DNA of 29,023 bases from Gammaproteobacteria bacterium (GTDB lineage Bacteria > Pseudomonadota > Gammaproteobacteria > Pseudomonadales > Cellvibrionaceae). Each line of letters starts with the position of its first letter. Positions within the stretch are counted from its first letter, which is position 1. Below the pieces are notes generated by a model. The model did no database searches. It saw only the letters and a list, made by a program, of their open reading frames with translations, and was not told where the DNA came from. Where the stretch lies: positions 1-29,023 of the forward strand of contig JAGKWO010000047.1 in assembly GCA_021151835.1 (NCBI GenBank), written 5' to 3'. The position numbers and the translations under genes were made by a program. This document shows positions 20,342-28,983 of the stretch, piece by piece.

Positions 20342-21373
20342 TTAATTTTTGTGTAACGCAGTATTCAATTGCAATGCACTTTTATTGGTGACGACTTCAA
20401 CGCGACCGGTAATGGAATTGCGGCGGAATACCAGGTCGGAAACGCCGGCAAGTTCGCGGGCCTTTATCGTTTTCACTTCGTTGCCAGCATCATCCAGCAC
20501 GACAACTTTGGTGCCCGCAGTAATGTAAAGCCCGGATTCTACTTTGCAACGGTCGCCCAGTGGAATACCTATACCGGCGTTAGCGCCAATCAGGGATTCT
20601 TTGCCCACTGAAATTACAATATTACCGCCACCTGACAATGTACCCATGGTCGAACTGCCGCCACCCAGATCCGAACCTGCGCCAACAAACACGCCGGCGG
20701 AAATGCGGCCTTCAATCATCGCGGGACCTTCGGTGCCGGCATTAAAGTTCACAAAACCTTCGTGCATGATGGTGGTGCCTTCACCCAGGTAAGCACCCAG
20801 GCGTACACGCGCCGTGTGAGCAACGCGCACCCCTTTCGGTACGACATAATTGGTCATTTTGGGGAATTTATCCACGCAGGATACTTCCAATTCTTCGCCA
20901 TTCAAACGCGCTTGTAATTGACGCGCTGGCAATTCATTCACATCGATTGCGCCTTGATTGGTCCAGGCCACATTGGGCAGCACACCAAAAATTCCTGCCA
21001 ACACGGTGCCGTGTGGTTTTACCAAACGGTGAGACAGCAAATGCAGCTTTAAATAACCCTCCGGCACTGACGCAGGATTAGTGTCAGTGGCAAGCAAAGT
21101 GGCCACCAGCGGACGCTTGCTATTAGTCAGTGCTTTGGCAATTTCTGCTTGTGCGGTATCACCGGCGATAGTTAACGCCTGCACGATTTCGCTTGCCTGG
21201 TTATTGCTAATCGCAATCGCTTGATTACCCTCGGTGTAGCCGACGATGTTGGCAATAGCACGCGCACTACCTTGCGACGGATTGAGTACGGGCAGTGCAT
21301 AAAATACTTCCAGCCATTCCCCTTTGGTATTTTGGGTGCCTATACCTAAACCGAGTGCATAGAGTTGAGTCAT
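20342..21373 (-). CDS. dapD: Tetrahydrodipicolinate N-succinyltransferase
   Basis: Transfers succinyl from succinyl-CoA to tetrahydrodipicolinate in the succinylase branch of lysine/diaminopimelate synthesis. The 343-residue protein is the longer, Pseudomonas-type DapD (E. coli DapD is about 274). It has an N-terminal domain and a left-handed beta helix of hexapeptide repeats across about residues 180-290 (VRLGAYLGEGTTIMHEGFVN, GRISAGVFVGAGSDLGGGSS, IGANAGIGIPLGD). AGGAAC lies about 5 nt before the ATG. yffB is 25 bp upstream on the same strand, so they are cotranscribed. dapC is three genes further upstream, giving two enzymes of one pathway in the cluster. Confidence 0.96.
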   Translation of the reverse strand: MTQLYALGLGIGTQNTKGEWLEVFYALPVLNPSQGSARAIANIVGYTEGNQAIAISNNQASEIVQALTIAGDTAQAEIAKALTNSKRPLVATLLATDTNPASVPEGYLKLHLLSHRLVKPHGTVLAGIFGVLPNVAWTNQGAIDVNELPARQLQARLNGEELEVSCVDKFPKMTNYVVPKGVRVAHTARVRLGAYLGEGTTIMHEGFVNFNAGTEGPAMIEGRISAGVFVGAGSDLGGGSSTMGTLSGGGNIVISVGKESLIGANAGIGIPLGDRCKVESGLYITAGTKVVVLDDAGNEVKTIKARELAGVSDLVFRRNSITGRVEVVTNKSALQLNTALHKN

Positions 21374-21398
21374 GATAGTTCCTGTTTATTTCAAAAAT

Positions 21399-21743
21399 TT
21401 AATTAAAAATAGTGCTGTATTCGGTATCTTTAAAACCAACATATTTCTGCTCGCCGGTATCCAGCAATGGGCGTTTGATTAATGTTGGATTGGCAGTAAT
21501 AATTTTTGCTGCACTTTTTTCATCGAAATTGTTTTTGCTGGTCTCATCCAGCTCTTTCCATGTTGTGCTGCGTTTGTTGACCAATATTTCCAGGCCCAAA
21601 TCATTTATCCAGTTACTGACCTGTGTTTCGCTTAAGCCGTCTACACGAAAGTCATGGAATTTATACGCGACTTTATTTTTATCCAGCCAGTCACGGGCTT
21701 TTTTTACGGTGTCACAATTTTTAATGCCGTAAAGTGTGTTCAT
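21399..21743 (-). CDS. yffB: ArsC/Spx-like thioredoxin-fold protein YffB
   Basis: Small ArsC-family protein of 114 residues with the start MNTLYGIKNCDTVKKARDWL. It keeps the single cysteine C10 and the KRP motif (90-92), and is very like E. coli YffB, thought to act as a glutathione-dependent thiol reductase. It lacks the other cysteines of true arsenate reductases, so arsenate reduction is doubtful. It lies directly upstream of dapD, as in Pseudomonas, in what appears to be one transcript. Confidence 0.9.
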   Translation of the reverse strand: MNTLYGIKNCDTVKKARDWLDKNKVAYKFHDFRVDGLSETQVSNWINDLGLEILVNKRSTTWKELDETSKNNFDEKSAAKIITANPTLIKRPLLDTGEQKYVGFKDTEYSTIFN

Positions 21744-21793
21744 ATGTTTTTCTCTTTTTAACCAGTGGCGTTATCCGCCTTGATTCTCCTATG

Positions 21794-21822
21794 GCTTCGC
21801 CGCGTTTGAAACGGGGCGAAGC
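21794..21822. repeat. Hairpin between nth and yffB
   Basis: A 14-bp inverted repeat with one mismatch (GCTTCGCCGCGTTT against AACGGGGCGAAGC) nearly fills the 89-bp gap. No T-tract follows on either strand, so it may be an mRNA stability or attenuation element rather than a full terminator. Confidence 0.5.
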
Positions 21823-21832
21823 AGGGTAGGGA

Positions 21833-22504
21833 TTACGCCTTTAACGTTAATTTTGGTTTCTTGCGGTTGGGGTAGCAAGTCCTGCAAATATCACACACTG
21901 TACCATCGCAACCGCGCGCAGAACAAAATTCACGTCCGTAATAAATAATTTGCAAGTGCAATGCATTCCAGCTGGATTCGGGGAACAATCGTTTCAAATC
22001 CTTTTCAGTTTGCACGACATTTTTTCCTGTGGTTAATCCCCAGCGTTGTGCGAGGCGATGAATATGCGTATCAACAGGAAATGCAGGATGACCAAAGCCC
22101 TGGCTCATTACTACGCTGGCAGTTTTATGGCCTACACCGGGGAGGCGTTCAAGTGCATCCCAATCTTCCGGGACTTTTCCGCCATGCTCTTCCACCAGCA
22201 TTTTTGATAGCACCGAGATTGCTTTGGATTTTTGTGGTGATAAACCACAGGGGCGAATAATTTCCTGGATTTTTTCCACCGGCACTTTGGCCATGTCATA
22301 AGGGTTATCCGCCAGTGCAAATAACGCAGGTGTTACGGTGTTCACCCGTTCATCGGTGCATTGGGCCGAGAGCAAGACGGCAATTAATAATGTATAGGCA
22401 TCTTTGTGCAGCAGCGGGATTGGTGGTTGCGGATAAAGCTCTTGCAACCGTTGCAGAATTAATTCCACACGCGCCGCTTTGGATAAATTTTTGGCGTCGC
22501 TCAT
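21833..22504 (-). CDS. nth: Endonuclease III (DNA glycosylase/AP lyase)
   Basis: Removes oxidised pyrimidines from DNA and cleaves at the resulting abasic site. The 223-residue protein has the helix-hairpin-helix LPGVGHKTA (121-129) with catalytic K127, and D145 in the VDTHIHR motif. A C-terminal cysteine cluster for [4Fe-4S] is present but reads C194, C199, C204, C207, C210. This does not follow the E. coli spacing C-x6-C-x2-C-x5-C. dapC ends 3 bp before its start, so nth belongs to the map-glnD-dapC transcript and is probably translated in coupled fashion. Confidence 0.94.
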   Translation of the reverse strand: MSDAKNLSKAARVELILQRLQELYPQPPIPLLHKDAYTLLIAVLLSAQCTDERVNTVTPALFALADNPYDMAKVPVEKIQEIIRPCGLSPQKSKAISVLSKMLVEEHGGKVPEDWDALERLPGVGHKTASVVMSQGFGHPAFPVDTHIHRLAQRWGLTTGKNVVQTEKDLKRLFPESSWNALHLQIIYYGREFCSARGCDGTVCDICRTCYPNRKKPKLTLKA

Positions 22505-22507
22505 AGT

Positions 22508-23707
22508 TTACAGTGATTGTACAAATTGCTTGATTCGGTGTGCGGCTTCAATGCATTCCGCTAAAGGCGCTACCAACGCCAGGCGCACGTAATCTTCGCC
22601 GGGATTGATGCCATCTGCTTCGCGCGCTAAAAAACTACCGGGTAACACAGTCACTTTTTGTTGCGCAAAAAGTTGTTGCGCGAATGCCTCACCGTTAATC
22701 GGTGTTTTGGGCCAGAGATAAAAACTGGCATCGGGTTTGGTGACTGGCAATACACCCGCTAACACATCCAGCACAGCATCAAATTTCTGGCGATAGGCGG
22801 TGCGGTTTTCAATTACGTGTTGTTCATCTGCCCATGCAGCAACGCTTGCCAATTGAGTGGGAACGGGCATGGCGCAACCATGATACGTACGGTACAACAG
22901 GAATTTTTCCAGAATTTTTGCATCGCCACCGACAAAGCCGGAGCGCAGGCCGGGCAGGTTGGAGCGCTTGGACAAACTATGGAAAACCACGCAGCGCGCA
23001 AAATCATCGCGCCCCAATTCAGCACAGGCTTGCAACAGGCCGGCGGGCGGATTGGCTTCATCAAAATATAATTCCGAGTAGCATTCATCTGATGCAATAA
23101 CAAAATCGTATTTATCGGCGAGTGCAATAAGGTCTTTCAGTTGTGCTGTAGTCATTACCGCACCGGTTGGGTTTCCCGGTGAGCAAATAAATAACAACTG
23201 GCAGCGTTGCCATATGTCAGCAGGCACGGCATTGAAATCGGGAATGAAATTATTTTCCGGCGTACAGTTTAAAAAATAAGGCTGGGCGCCGGACAGTAAG
23301 GCAGCACCTTCATAAATTTGATAGAAGGGATTGGGCGATACGATCAGCGCATCGGGTTTGCGGCGATCAACAATCGCTTGCGCAAACGCAAATAACGCTT
23401 CGCGCGTGCCGTTAACCGGCAACACATGCTGATCCGCGGTAAAAGTCCCTGCATTTAACTGGAAGCGCTTGCTAGCCCAGGCGGCAATTGCTGTGCGTAA
23501 CTCCGGTAACCCTTTGGTTGTCGGGTAATTGGACAACCTCGATAAATTTTTTACCAATGTATCCAGTACAAATGCCGGCGGCTCATGCTTGGGTTCACCG
23601 ATGGACAGCATAATATCGGTTAAATGCGCCGGAGCAGAAACGGCCGCTTTGAGTGCGGCCAGTTTTTCAAAAGGATAAGGATGTAAAAGCGTTAAATCCG
23701 GGTTCAT
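22508..23707 (-). CDS. dapC: N-succinyldiaminopimelate aminotransferase
   Basis: PLP-dependent transamination in the succinylase route to diaminopimelate and lysine, acting directly after DapD. The 399-residue class I/II aminotransferase has the PLP lysine K247 in SLSKRSNLPG, the phosphate-binding arginine in LRSGF, D207 in ASDECY, and the PGNPTG motif (177-182). The start MNPDLTLLHPYPFEKL and its place next to glnD match Pseudomonas dapC. Family members overlap in substrate with ArgD-type enzymes, but this is a distinct subfamily and the location supports DapC. Confidence 0.93.
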   Translation of the reverse strand: MNPDLTLLHPYPFEKLAALKAAVSAPAHLTDIMLSIGEPKHEPPAFVLDTLVKNLSRLSNYPTTKGLPELRTAIAAWASKRFQLNAGTFTADQHVLPVNGTREALFAFAQAIVDRRKPDALIVSPNPFYQIYEGAALLSGAQPYFLNCTPENNFIPDFNAVPADIWQRCQLLFICSPGNPTGAVMTTAQLKDLIALADKYDFVIASDECYSELYFDEANPPAGLLQACAELGRDDFARCVVFHSLSKRSNLPGLRSGFVGGDAKILEKFLLYRTYHGCAMPVPTQLASVAAWADEQHVIENRTAYRQKFDAVLDVLAGVLPVTKPDASFYLWPKTPINGEAFAQQLFAQQKVTVLPGSFLAREADGINPGEDYVRLALVAPLAECIEAAHRIKQFVQSL

Positions 23708-23737
23708 GATGGCTTATGTAATAAGAGGCTAATGTAA

Positions 23738-26524
23738 TTAATGTTTGTCGACACGTTTGTCCAGTTGCTCGCGAATTTCTTGCTGCAATTTTTCACAGAC
23801 GCTGGCATCGCTCAACGGTTTGCCTTCGCTGTCGGCGATAAAGAACATATCTTCAACCCGCTCGCCCAGCGTGGCAATTTTTGCGTTTAGCAATTGGATA
23901 TCGAAATCCATAAATATTCGGCCAATACACGCGAGCAAACCCGGTCGGTCCGGGCTGATAACTTCCAGCACGCTGCAATTGCGAATCGTGTCGGTACTCA
24001 GCGATGTGCGCGTGGGTGATGCAAAATATTTCAAGCGGCGCGGCGTGCGGCGGCCAATAACATCGCGATAGTTATCCACCAGGCTTAGTTCATCAATCAG
24101 GGCTTGCTGGATTTGCTTGAGCAAGGTGGCGTTATTGCCGAGTGGTTTTCCATCTTCATTCAATACAAAGAAAGTATCGATGGTGTAGCCGGATTTTGAA
24201 CTGTAAATCTTCGCATCCTGAATGCTCAGGTTTAATTGGCTTAGTGCTGTCGCAGCGGCAACGAAGACATTCCGTTGGTTTTTACTGTACACAAAGATTT
24301 GTGTCGCACCGGCCAATTCTTTGCTGGTGGTTTTTTTAATCAACACCAGTGGTTTGTCGTCAGTGCGCGCGGCAATCGCTTCGGTGTGCCAGGCGATATC
24401 GACAAAGTTTTCGCGCAGGAAATAGTCGTCACCCATATCCCCCCAAAGCGCGAGGACTTGTTCTTTGCTCAGGCCTTTGCGGGCGAGTTTGCGAATAGCG
24501 GCTTGCTGGGTTTCTTCAATAAGGTCATGTTTGTCGACATTATTTTCCAGGCCGCGACGCAACGCGCGGCGAGTATCCAGATAAAGTTGACGCAACAGGC
24601 TGGCGCGCCAGGTATTCCACAATTCTTTATTGGTGCCGTTAATATCGGCTACGGTTAAGCAATATAAATAATCCAGGTGCAACTGGTCGCCAACGGCAAG
24701 CGCAAATTTATGGATGACATCCGGATCGGAAATATCCTGTTTTTGCGACACTTGCGACATCAATAAATGTTTTTCTACCAGCCAGCAAATCAGGCGTGTT
24801 TCGCGCGGTGAAATACCGTGGCGAGCACAAAATTCTTCTGCGTCTACTGCGCCCAATGTGGAGTGATCACCACCGCGACCTTTGCCGATGTCATGATACA
24901 AACCGGAAATATACAATAATTCCAGTTTGGGCAGGCGCGTCATAATATGCGCGGCAACGGGGAAATCTTCTTTTGCTGATGGCAACAAAAAGTTACACAT
25001 GTTTTGCACAACTTTCAGCGTGTGCGCATCCACGGTATAGATATGAAATAAATCGTGTTGCATTTGGCCGGTAACCTGGCCAAATTCGGGTAAATACAAA
25101 CCGAGAATACCGTAACGCGACATGCGTTTTAATTGTTCAACCAGCCCGGCTGGTTGTTGCAACAATTTAATAAAGAGTTGGGTATTTTTAGGATTGGTAC
25201 GGAAGTTGTCATCAATTAAATGACGGCTTTCGCGAATCCAGCGAATCGTTGAGGCGCGCACCCCGACAATTTGCGGGTTCTGCGCCATCAACACAAACAT
25301 TTCCAGCAGCGCCGATGGATTTTCTTCAAATACGTAAGTGTGTGTTGCTTCGATGAAGTTGTCGCGTAATTGAAAGCGTTCATTAATCGATACAACACTT
25401 TTGGTTTTGCCTTTCTGCAAAATCGCTTCGGACAAAAATTGCAGTACCACGTCGTTCAATTCGCGCAAGGCCAGCACAGTGCGATAGTATTTATGCATGA
25501 ATTGTTCGACGGCCAAACCTTCATGGTTATCGGTATAGCCAAATAATTTGGCAATTTCGCGCTGGTAATCAAATAACAAGCGCTCTTCCGCGCGTTTGGC
25601 AACCATGTGTAATGCGTAGCGCACGCGCCACAAATATTCTTCGCCGGAATTGAGCAGGGAAAATTCTTCGTCGGTAAAAAATCCCTTACCTTCCAATTGT
25701 TTTAAGGTGCGCACACCGTAGTAACGTTTGATAACCCAACTGATGGTTTGGATATCGCGCAAACCACCCGGTGCATTTTTGATATTGGGTTCGAGGTTGT
25801 ATTCGGTATCGTTGTACTTTTTATGGCGCTCTTGTTGCTCCTGGTATTTCGCGCGGAAAAATTCCTCAACCGACCAGATTTTATCGGGCGCTGACGCTTG
25901 CATTAATTCCTGCCGCAATGATGGATCACCCACCAGCGTACGCGATTCCATAATATTGGTGGCAACAGTGATATCCGTGCGCGCAATTTCGATGGTTTGT
26001 TTTACGGTGCGCACGCTGCTCCCGATTTCCAAACCTATGTCCCACAATAATGTGAGGAATTTTTCGATATTGTTTTTACAGCGCTCCAGCACCTCCGGGC
26101 GATGCAGGATTAATAAATCGATATCTGACCCCGGATGCAATTCGCCACGGCCGTAGCCACCAACGGCTTCCAGGCTAATGCTGTCCGGCCATTCAAATTG
26201 ATACCAGGCGTAATGCAACACACAATCGATAAACAAGGCGCGCTCATAAACCAGGGCGCGAATATCTTCACCCTCAATAAAACGGCGATTGGCCTGGGTG
26301 CTGGCTGCATTAATGGCGTCTTTGAAAACAGTGATGATGGGTTTTTCAGCGAGCGCGCGACGAAAACGGCTTTGGTCAAAGAAAAATAACGGCCGCTCAA
26401 AGTAGGGCACAGAAGACATCGACATGGGCTTACCGGGTTCCTGGGGTGGTTGTGGTGCGGAGCTTGTGTCGGGTTGATCCGCGCGCTTGCCGAGCACGCG
26501 CGCAATCCAATCGTTGATAGCCAT
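23738..26524 (-). CDS. glnD: Bifunctional uridylyltransferase/uridylyl-removing enzyme
   Basis: Nitrogen sensor that uridylylates PII proteins when glutamine is low and removes UMP when it is high. The 928-residue protein has the nucleotidyltransferase motif GGYGRGELHPGSDIDLL (122-138, with D134 and D136 binding metal). The HD hydrolase site LYHDIGKGRGGDH is near residue 543, and two C-terminal ACT domains (about 725-790 and 846-915) sense glutamine. Its start overlaps the map stop (TAATG), so translation is probably coupled. About 43 N-terminal residues, partly Pro/Gln-rich, precede the part alignable with Pseudomonas GlnD. An internal ATG (M34 or M36) is a possible alternative start. Confidence 0.96.
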   Translation of the reverse strand: MAINDWIARVLGKRADQPDTSSAPQPPQEPGKPMSMSSVPYFERPLFFFDQSRFRRALAEKPIITVFKDAINAASTQANRRFIEGEDIRALVYERALFIDCVLHYAWYQFEWPDSISLEAVGGYGRGELHPGSDIDLLILHRPEVLERCKNNIEKFLTLLWDIGLEIGSSVRTVKQTIEIARTDITVATNIMESRTLVGDPSLRQELMQASAPDKIWSVEEFFRAKYQEQQERHKKYNDTEYNLEPNIKNAPGGLRDIQTISWVIKRYYGVRTLKQLEGKGFFTDEEFSLLNSGEEYLWRVRYALHMVAKRAEERLLFDYQREIAKLFGYTDNHEGLAVEQFMHKYYRTVLALRELNDVVLQFLSEAILQKGKTKSVVSINERFQLRDNFIEATHTYVFEENPSALLEMFVLMAQNPQIVGVRASTIRWIRESRHLIDDNFRTNPKNTQLFIKLLQQPAGLVEQLKRMSRYGILGLYLPEFGQVTGQMQHDLFHIYTVDAHTLKVVQNMCNFLLPSAKEDFPVAAHIMTRLPKLELLYISGLYHDIGKGRGGDHSTLGAVDAEEFCARHGISPRETRLICWLVEKHLLMSQVSQKQDISDPDVIHKFALAVGDQLHLDYLYCLTVADINGTNKELWNTWRASLLRQLYLDTRRALRRGLENNVDKHDLIEETQQAAIRKLARKGLSKEQVLALWGDMGDDYFLRENFVDIAWHTEAIAARTDDKPLVLIKKTTSKELAGATQIFVYSKNQRNVFVAAATALSQLNLSIQDAKIYSSKSGYTIDTFFVLNEDGKPLGNNATLLKQIQQALIDELSLVDNYRDVIGRRTPRRLKYFASPTRTSLSTDTIRNCSVLEVISPDRPGLLACIGRIFMDFDIQLLNAKIATLGERVEDMFFIADSEGKPLSDASVCEKLQQEIREQLDKRVDKH

Positions 26525-27297
26525 TAATTAAACACTTCACCGGTACGTGCGGTTAATACTTCCACCCCATCTTTAGTGACGACCATGGTGTGTTCCCATT
26601 GCGCAGAGAGGCGGCCATCTTTGGTTTCTACGGTCCAGCCATCGCCTTTTAATTTGGTGTGTGGTTTGCCGGCGTTAATCATTGGCTCGATGGTAAAGCA
26701 CATCCCCTCTTGCAATTCCATACCCGTACCAGGGCGTCCGTAGTGAAGGATTTGCGGGTCTTCGTGAAAGACTTTGCCGATCCCGTGACCACAATATTCG
26801 CGCACAACGGAATAGTAATTGGCCTCTGCATATTCCTGGATTACGTGGCCAATATCGCCCAGGCGGCAACCGGGTTTTACCAGTTTAATGGCCTTGTACA
26901 TGCAATCCTGCGTTACCTTAACCAGGCGCTCGGCGTGGGGAGCCGGGGGGCCTACAAAATACATGGCGCTGGTATCGCCGTGGTAACCCTCATAAATAAC
27001 GGTGACGTCGATATTGATAATGTCGCCGGTTTTGAGCACTTTTTTATCGGATGGAATACCGTGGCAAACAACCTGGTTTACCGAAGTGCAGATCGATTTG
27101 GGAAAACCGCGATAACCAAGGCAGGCAGGAATGGCTTTTTGCACATTCACAATGTGGTCGTGGCAAATCTTATCGAGCTCGGCAGTAGTGACACCAGGCT
27201 GGACATACTGGCCAATCATTTCCAGCACTTCGGCAGCCATACGGCCGGCGATGCGCATTTTTTCGATTTCTTCCGGGGTTTTGATAGTAACTGACAT
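26524..27297 (-). CDS. map: Methionine aminopeptidase type I
   Basis: Removes the initiator methionine from new proteins. From ATG 27297 the protein has 257 residues; a TTG at 27309 would add four but is not needed. The five metal ligands are D97, D108, H171, E204 and E235, with catalytic H79 in CHG. It has no N-terminal extension, as expected for type Ia. It leads the map-glnD-dapC-nth transcript. In Pseudomonas and E. coli it lies divergent from rpsB; here uxuA stands between them. Confidence 0.97.
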   Translation of the reverse strand: MSVTIKTPEEIEKMRIAGRMAAEVLEMIGQYVQPGVTTAELDKICHDHIVNVQKAIPACLGYRGFPKSICTSVNQVVCHGIPSDKKVLKTGDIINIDVTVIYEGYHGDTSAMYFVGPPAPHAERLVKVTQDCMYKAIKLVKPGCRLGDIGHVIQEYAEANYYSVVREYCGHGIGKVFHEDPQILHYGRPGTGMELQEGMCFTIEPMINAGKPHTKLKGDGWTVETKDGRLSAQWEHTMVVTKDGVEVLTARTGEVFN

Positions 27298-27424
27298 GAA
27301 TTCAGGCAATCTCGGCGTTGATTGAAAAGATGCCGCATTCTAAACGATTCGCACCGGCTTTGCCCAAGATCAATCCTTTATTGGGCTGATGGAAGGATTT
27401 TATAGTGATTCAGGTTGGGTGTTT

Positions 27425-27441
27425 GGGGAGCCGGGCTCCCC
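27425..27441 (-). terminator. GC-rich hairpin after uxuA
   Basis: GGGGAGCC and GGCTCCCC form a perfect 8-bp inverted repeat around a single central base, just beyond the uxuA stop. No T-tract follows on the minus strand, so termination would be inefficient and uxuA messages could read through into map. Confidence 0.4.
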
Positions 27442-27447
27442 GGTATA

Positions 27448-28638
27448 TCAGGCAATACGGCGACGTAAGCTGGTTAAGGCGTGGATAACGCCGCGCAATT
27501 CTGCCAGGCCTTTCATCCGGCCTGCATAGGAGTAACCCGGATTGATGCCGGCTTTGCCGATTTCATCGCCCATTAAATGGCCGTGATCAGGCCGCATCGC
27601 AATGGCCGGGAGGTTGATGCCAGCCTTTTTGCGGCGGTCTTCTTCATCTAATAAGGCTTCAATCAAGCCGACCATGTCATTATCGCCATCCAGATGGTCA
27701 GATTCGAAGAATGAGCCGTCTTCCTCGCGTTTGATATTGCGTAAATGCACAAAGTAAATGCGCTCACCAAATTCGCGTGCCATGGCAACCAGGTCGTTGT
27801 CGCAGCGTGCGCCGTAAGAGCCGGCACACAGCGTTAAACCATTGGCCGGGCTTGGTACAGCGTTGAGTAGCGCGCGCGCATCATCAGCGGTTGAAACAAC
27901 CCGTGGCAAGCCAAAAAGGGAGAAGGGTGGATCGTCCGGGTGGATTGCCATGCGCACACCTGCTGCCTCGGCGACGGGAATCACTTCGTGCAGGAAGGCG
28001 AACAGGTTTGCGCGCATACCGTCGTCGCCCATCTGGATAAACAAATCGATAGCGGCGCGAATACCTTCGCGGTCATAAGAGCCTTCGCCGCCAGGTAAAC
28101 CAGCGATGATGTTTTTTTCCAGCAGGGTTTTTTCTTCATCGCTCATGGCATCCAGGCGCGCCTTGGCTTTGGCGAGCACATCGGGGCGATAGGACTGCTC
28201 GGCGTTCGGGCGTTGCAGGATGTAAACATCGTAAGCGGCAAAATCGCTCATCTCAAAGCGCAGGGCGCGGGCGTTGTTGGCGAGGGTGTAATTAAGGTTG
28301 GTGCGGGTCCAGTCGACCACGGGCATAAAGTTGTAGCACACATCCTGAATACCGGCTGCGCCAACATTACGCAGTGACTCTTTATAGTTGTCGATGTAGT
28401 GCTGGAAGTTACCGGTGCGGGTTTTGATATCGTTATGAAGCGGAATGCTTTCGATCACGGCCCATTCAAGTCCCTGATCTTCAATCAGTTTTTTGCGTTC
28501 CAGGATTTCCTTCAGTGGCCATGCGGCGCCGGTTGGAATGTGGTGGAGCGACGTAACTATGCCGGTTGCACCGGCTTGGGCAATGTTCTGCAGGCTGACG
28601 GTATCGTTGGGGCCAAACCAGCGCCAGGTTTCTTTCAT
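27448..28638 (-). CDS. uxuA: Mannonate dehydratase
   Basis: Dehydrates D-mannonate to 2-keto-3-deoxygluconate in D-glucuronate breakdown. The 396-residue protein matches E. coli UxuA in length and signatures: MKETWRWFGPNDTVSL at the start, AGATGIVTSLHHIP, MAIHPDDPPFSLFGLPR and RPDHGHLMGDE near the C-terminus, the latter giving metal-binding histidine and aspartate. No other hexuronate genes (uxaC, uxuB, kdgK) are close. A CACTAGTG palindrome and a TGTACA lie just upstream at 28672-28683. The likely substrate source is glucuronic acid side chains of plant xylan; this is inference from the proposed host. Confidence 0.96.
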   Translation of the reverse strand: MKETWRWFGPNDTVSLQNIAQAGATGIVTSLHHIPTGAAWPLKEILERKKLIEDQGLEWAVIESIPLHNDIKTRTGNFQHYIDNYKESLRNVGAAGIQDVCYNFMPVVDWTRTNLNYTLANNARALRFEMSDFAAYDVYILQRPNAEQSYRPDVLAKAKARLDAMSDEEKTLLEKNIIAGLPGGEGSYDREGIRAAIDLFIQMGDDGMRANLFAFLHEVIPVAEAAGVRMAIHPDDPPFSLFGLPRVVSTADDARALLNAVPSPANGLTLCAGSYGARCDNDLVAMAREFGERIYFVHLRNIKREEDGSFFESDHLDGDNDMVGLIEALLDEEDRRKKAGINLPAIAMRPDHGHLMGDEIGKAGINPGYSYAGRMKGLAELRGVIHALTSLRRRIA

Positions 28639-28781
28639 GGTGGGGTCTCTGGAGTTTTTTGGTTAATGATTCACTAGTGTACAAGTTGAATCGGACTCAG
28701 CCTAGGGGGGATATGCAGATCCTTACACTTGGTGAAATGCAGCGCGCGCACGGGATTTAGGTTTATCTGGCCATTTTTTTG

Positions 28782-28790
28782 TGGTATAAA
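28782..28790 (+). promoter_or_regulatory. Extended -10 promoter of rpsB
   Basis: TGGTATAAA gives a TG-N extended -10 with TATAAA at 28785-28790, followed by a GCGCGCC discriminator typical of stringently controlled translation genes. The -35 position (TTTATC, 28762-28767) is poor, as is usual for extended -10 promoters. It would start a leader of about 185 nt. Confidence 0.55.
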
Positions 28791-28886
28791 GCGCGCCTCT
28801 TTTTTCGGGTTAGGGTCAGTCCCATCCTGGAACCAGAGAAAAATCCTTTATTTAACAAACGTCACACATACATCGACACGCGAAAC

Positions 28887-28970
28887 CTGGGTGCCTAATG
28901 TTTGGCTCTATATTAAGAGCAATCACAAACATGCTGGTTGGTGAGCGGGGTGTATGGAGGCCTAACCCAG
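28887..28970 (+). promoter_or_regulatory. Structured rpsB leader, candidate S2 autoregulation site
   Basis: Nested complementary segments are visible: CTGGGT (28887-28892) with ACCCAG (28965-28970), ATGTTTG (28898-28904) with CAAACAT (28926-28932), and GCTCT (28905-28909) with AGAGC (28916-28920). The fold ends next to the rpsB ribosome-binding site. In E. coli, S2 represses its own rpsB-tsf mRNA through the leader; the same control here is inferred. Confidence 0.55.
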
Positions 28971-28983
28971 TAGGAATACTAAA

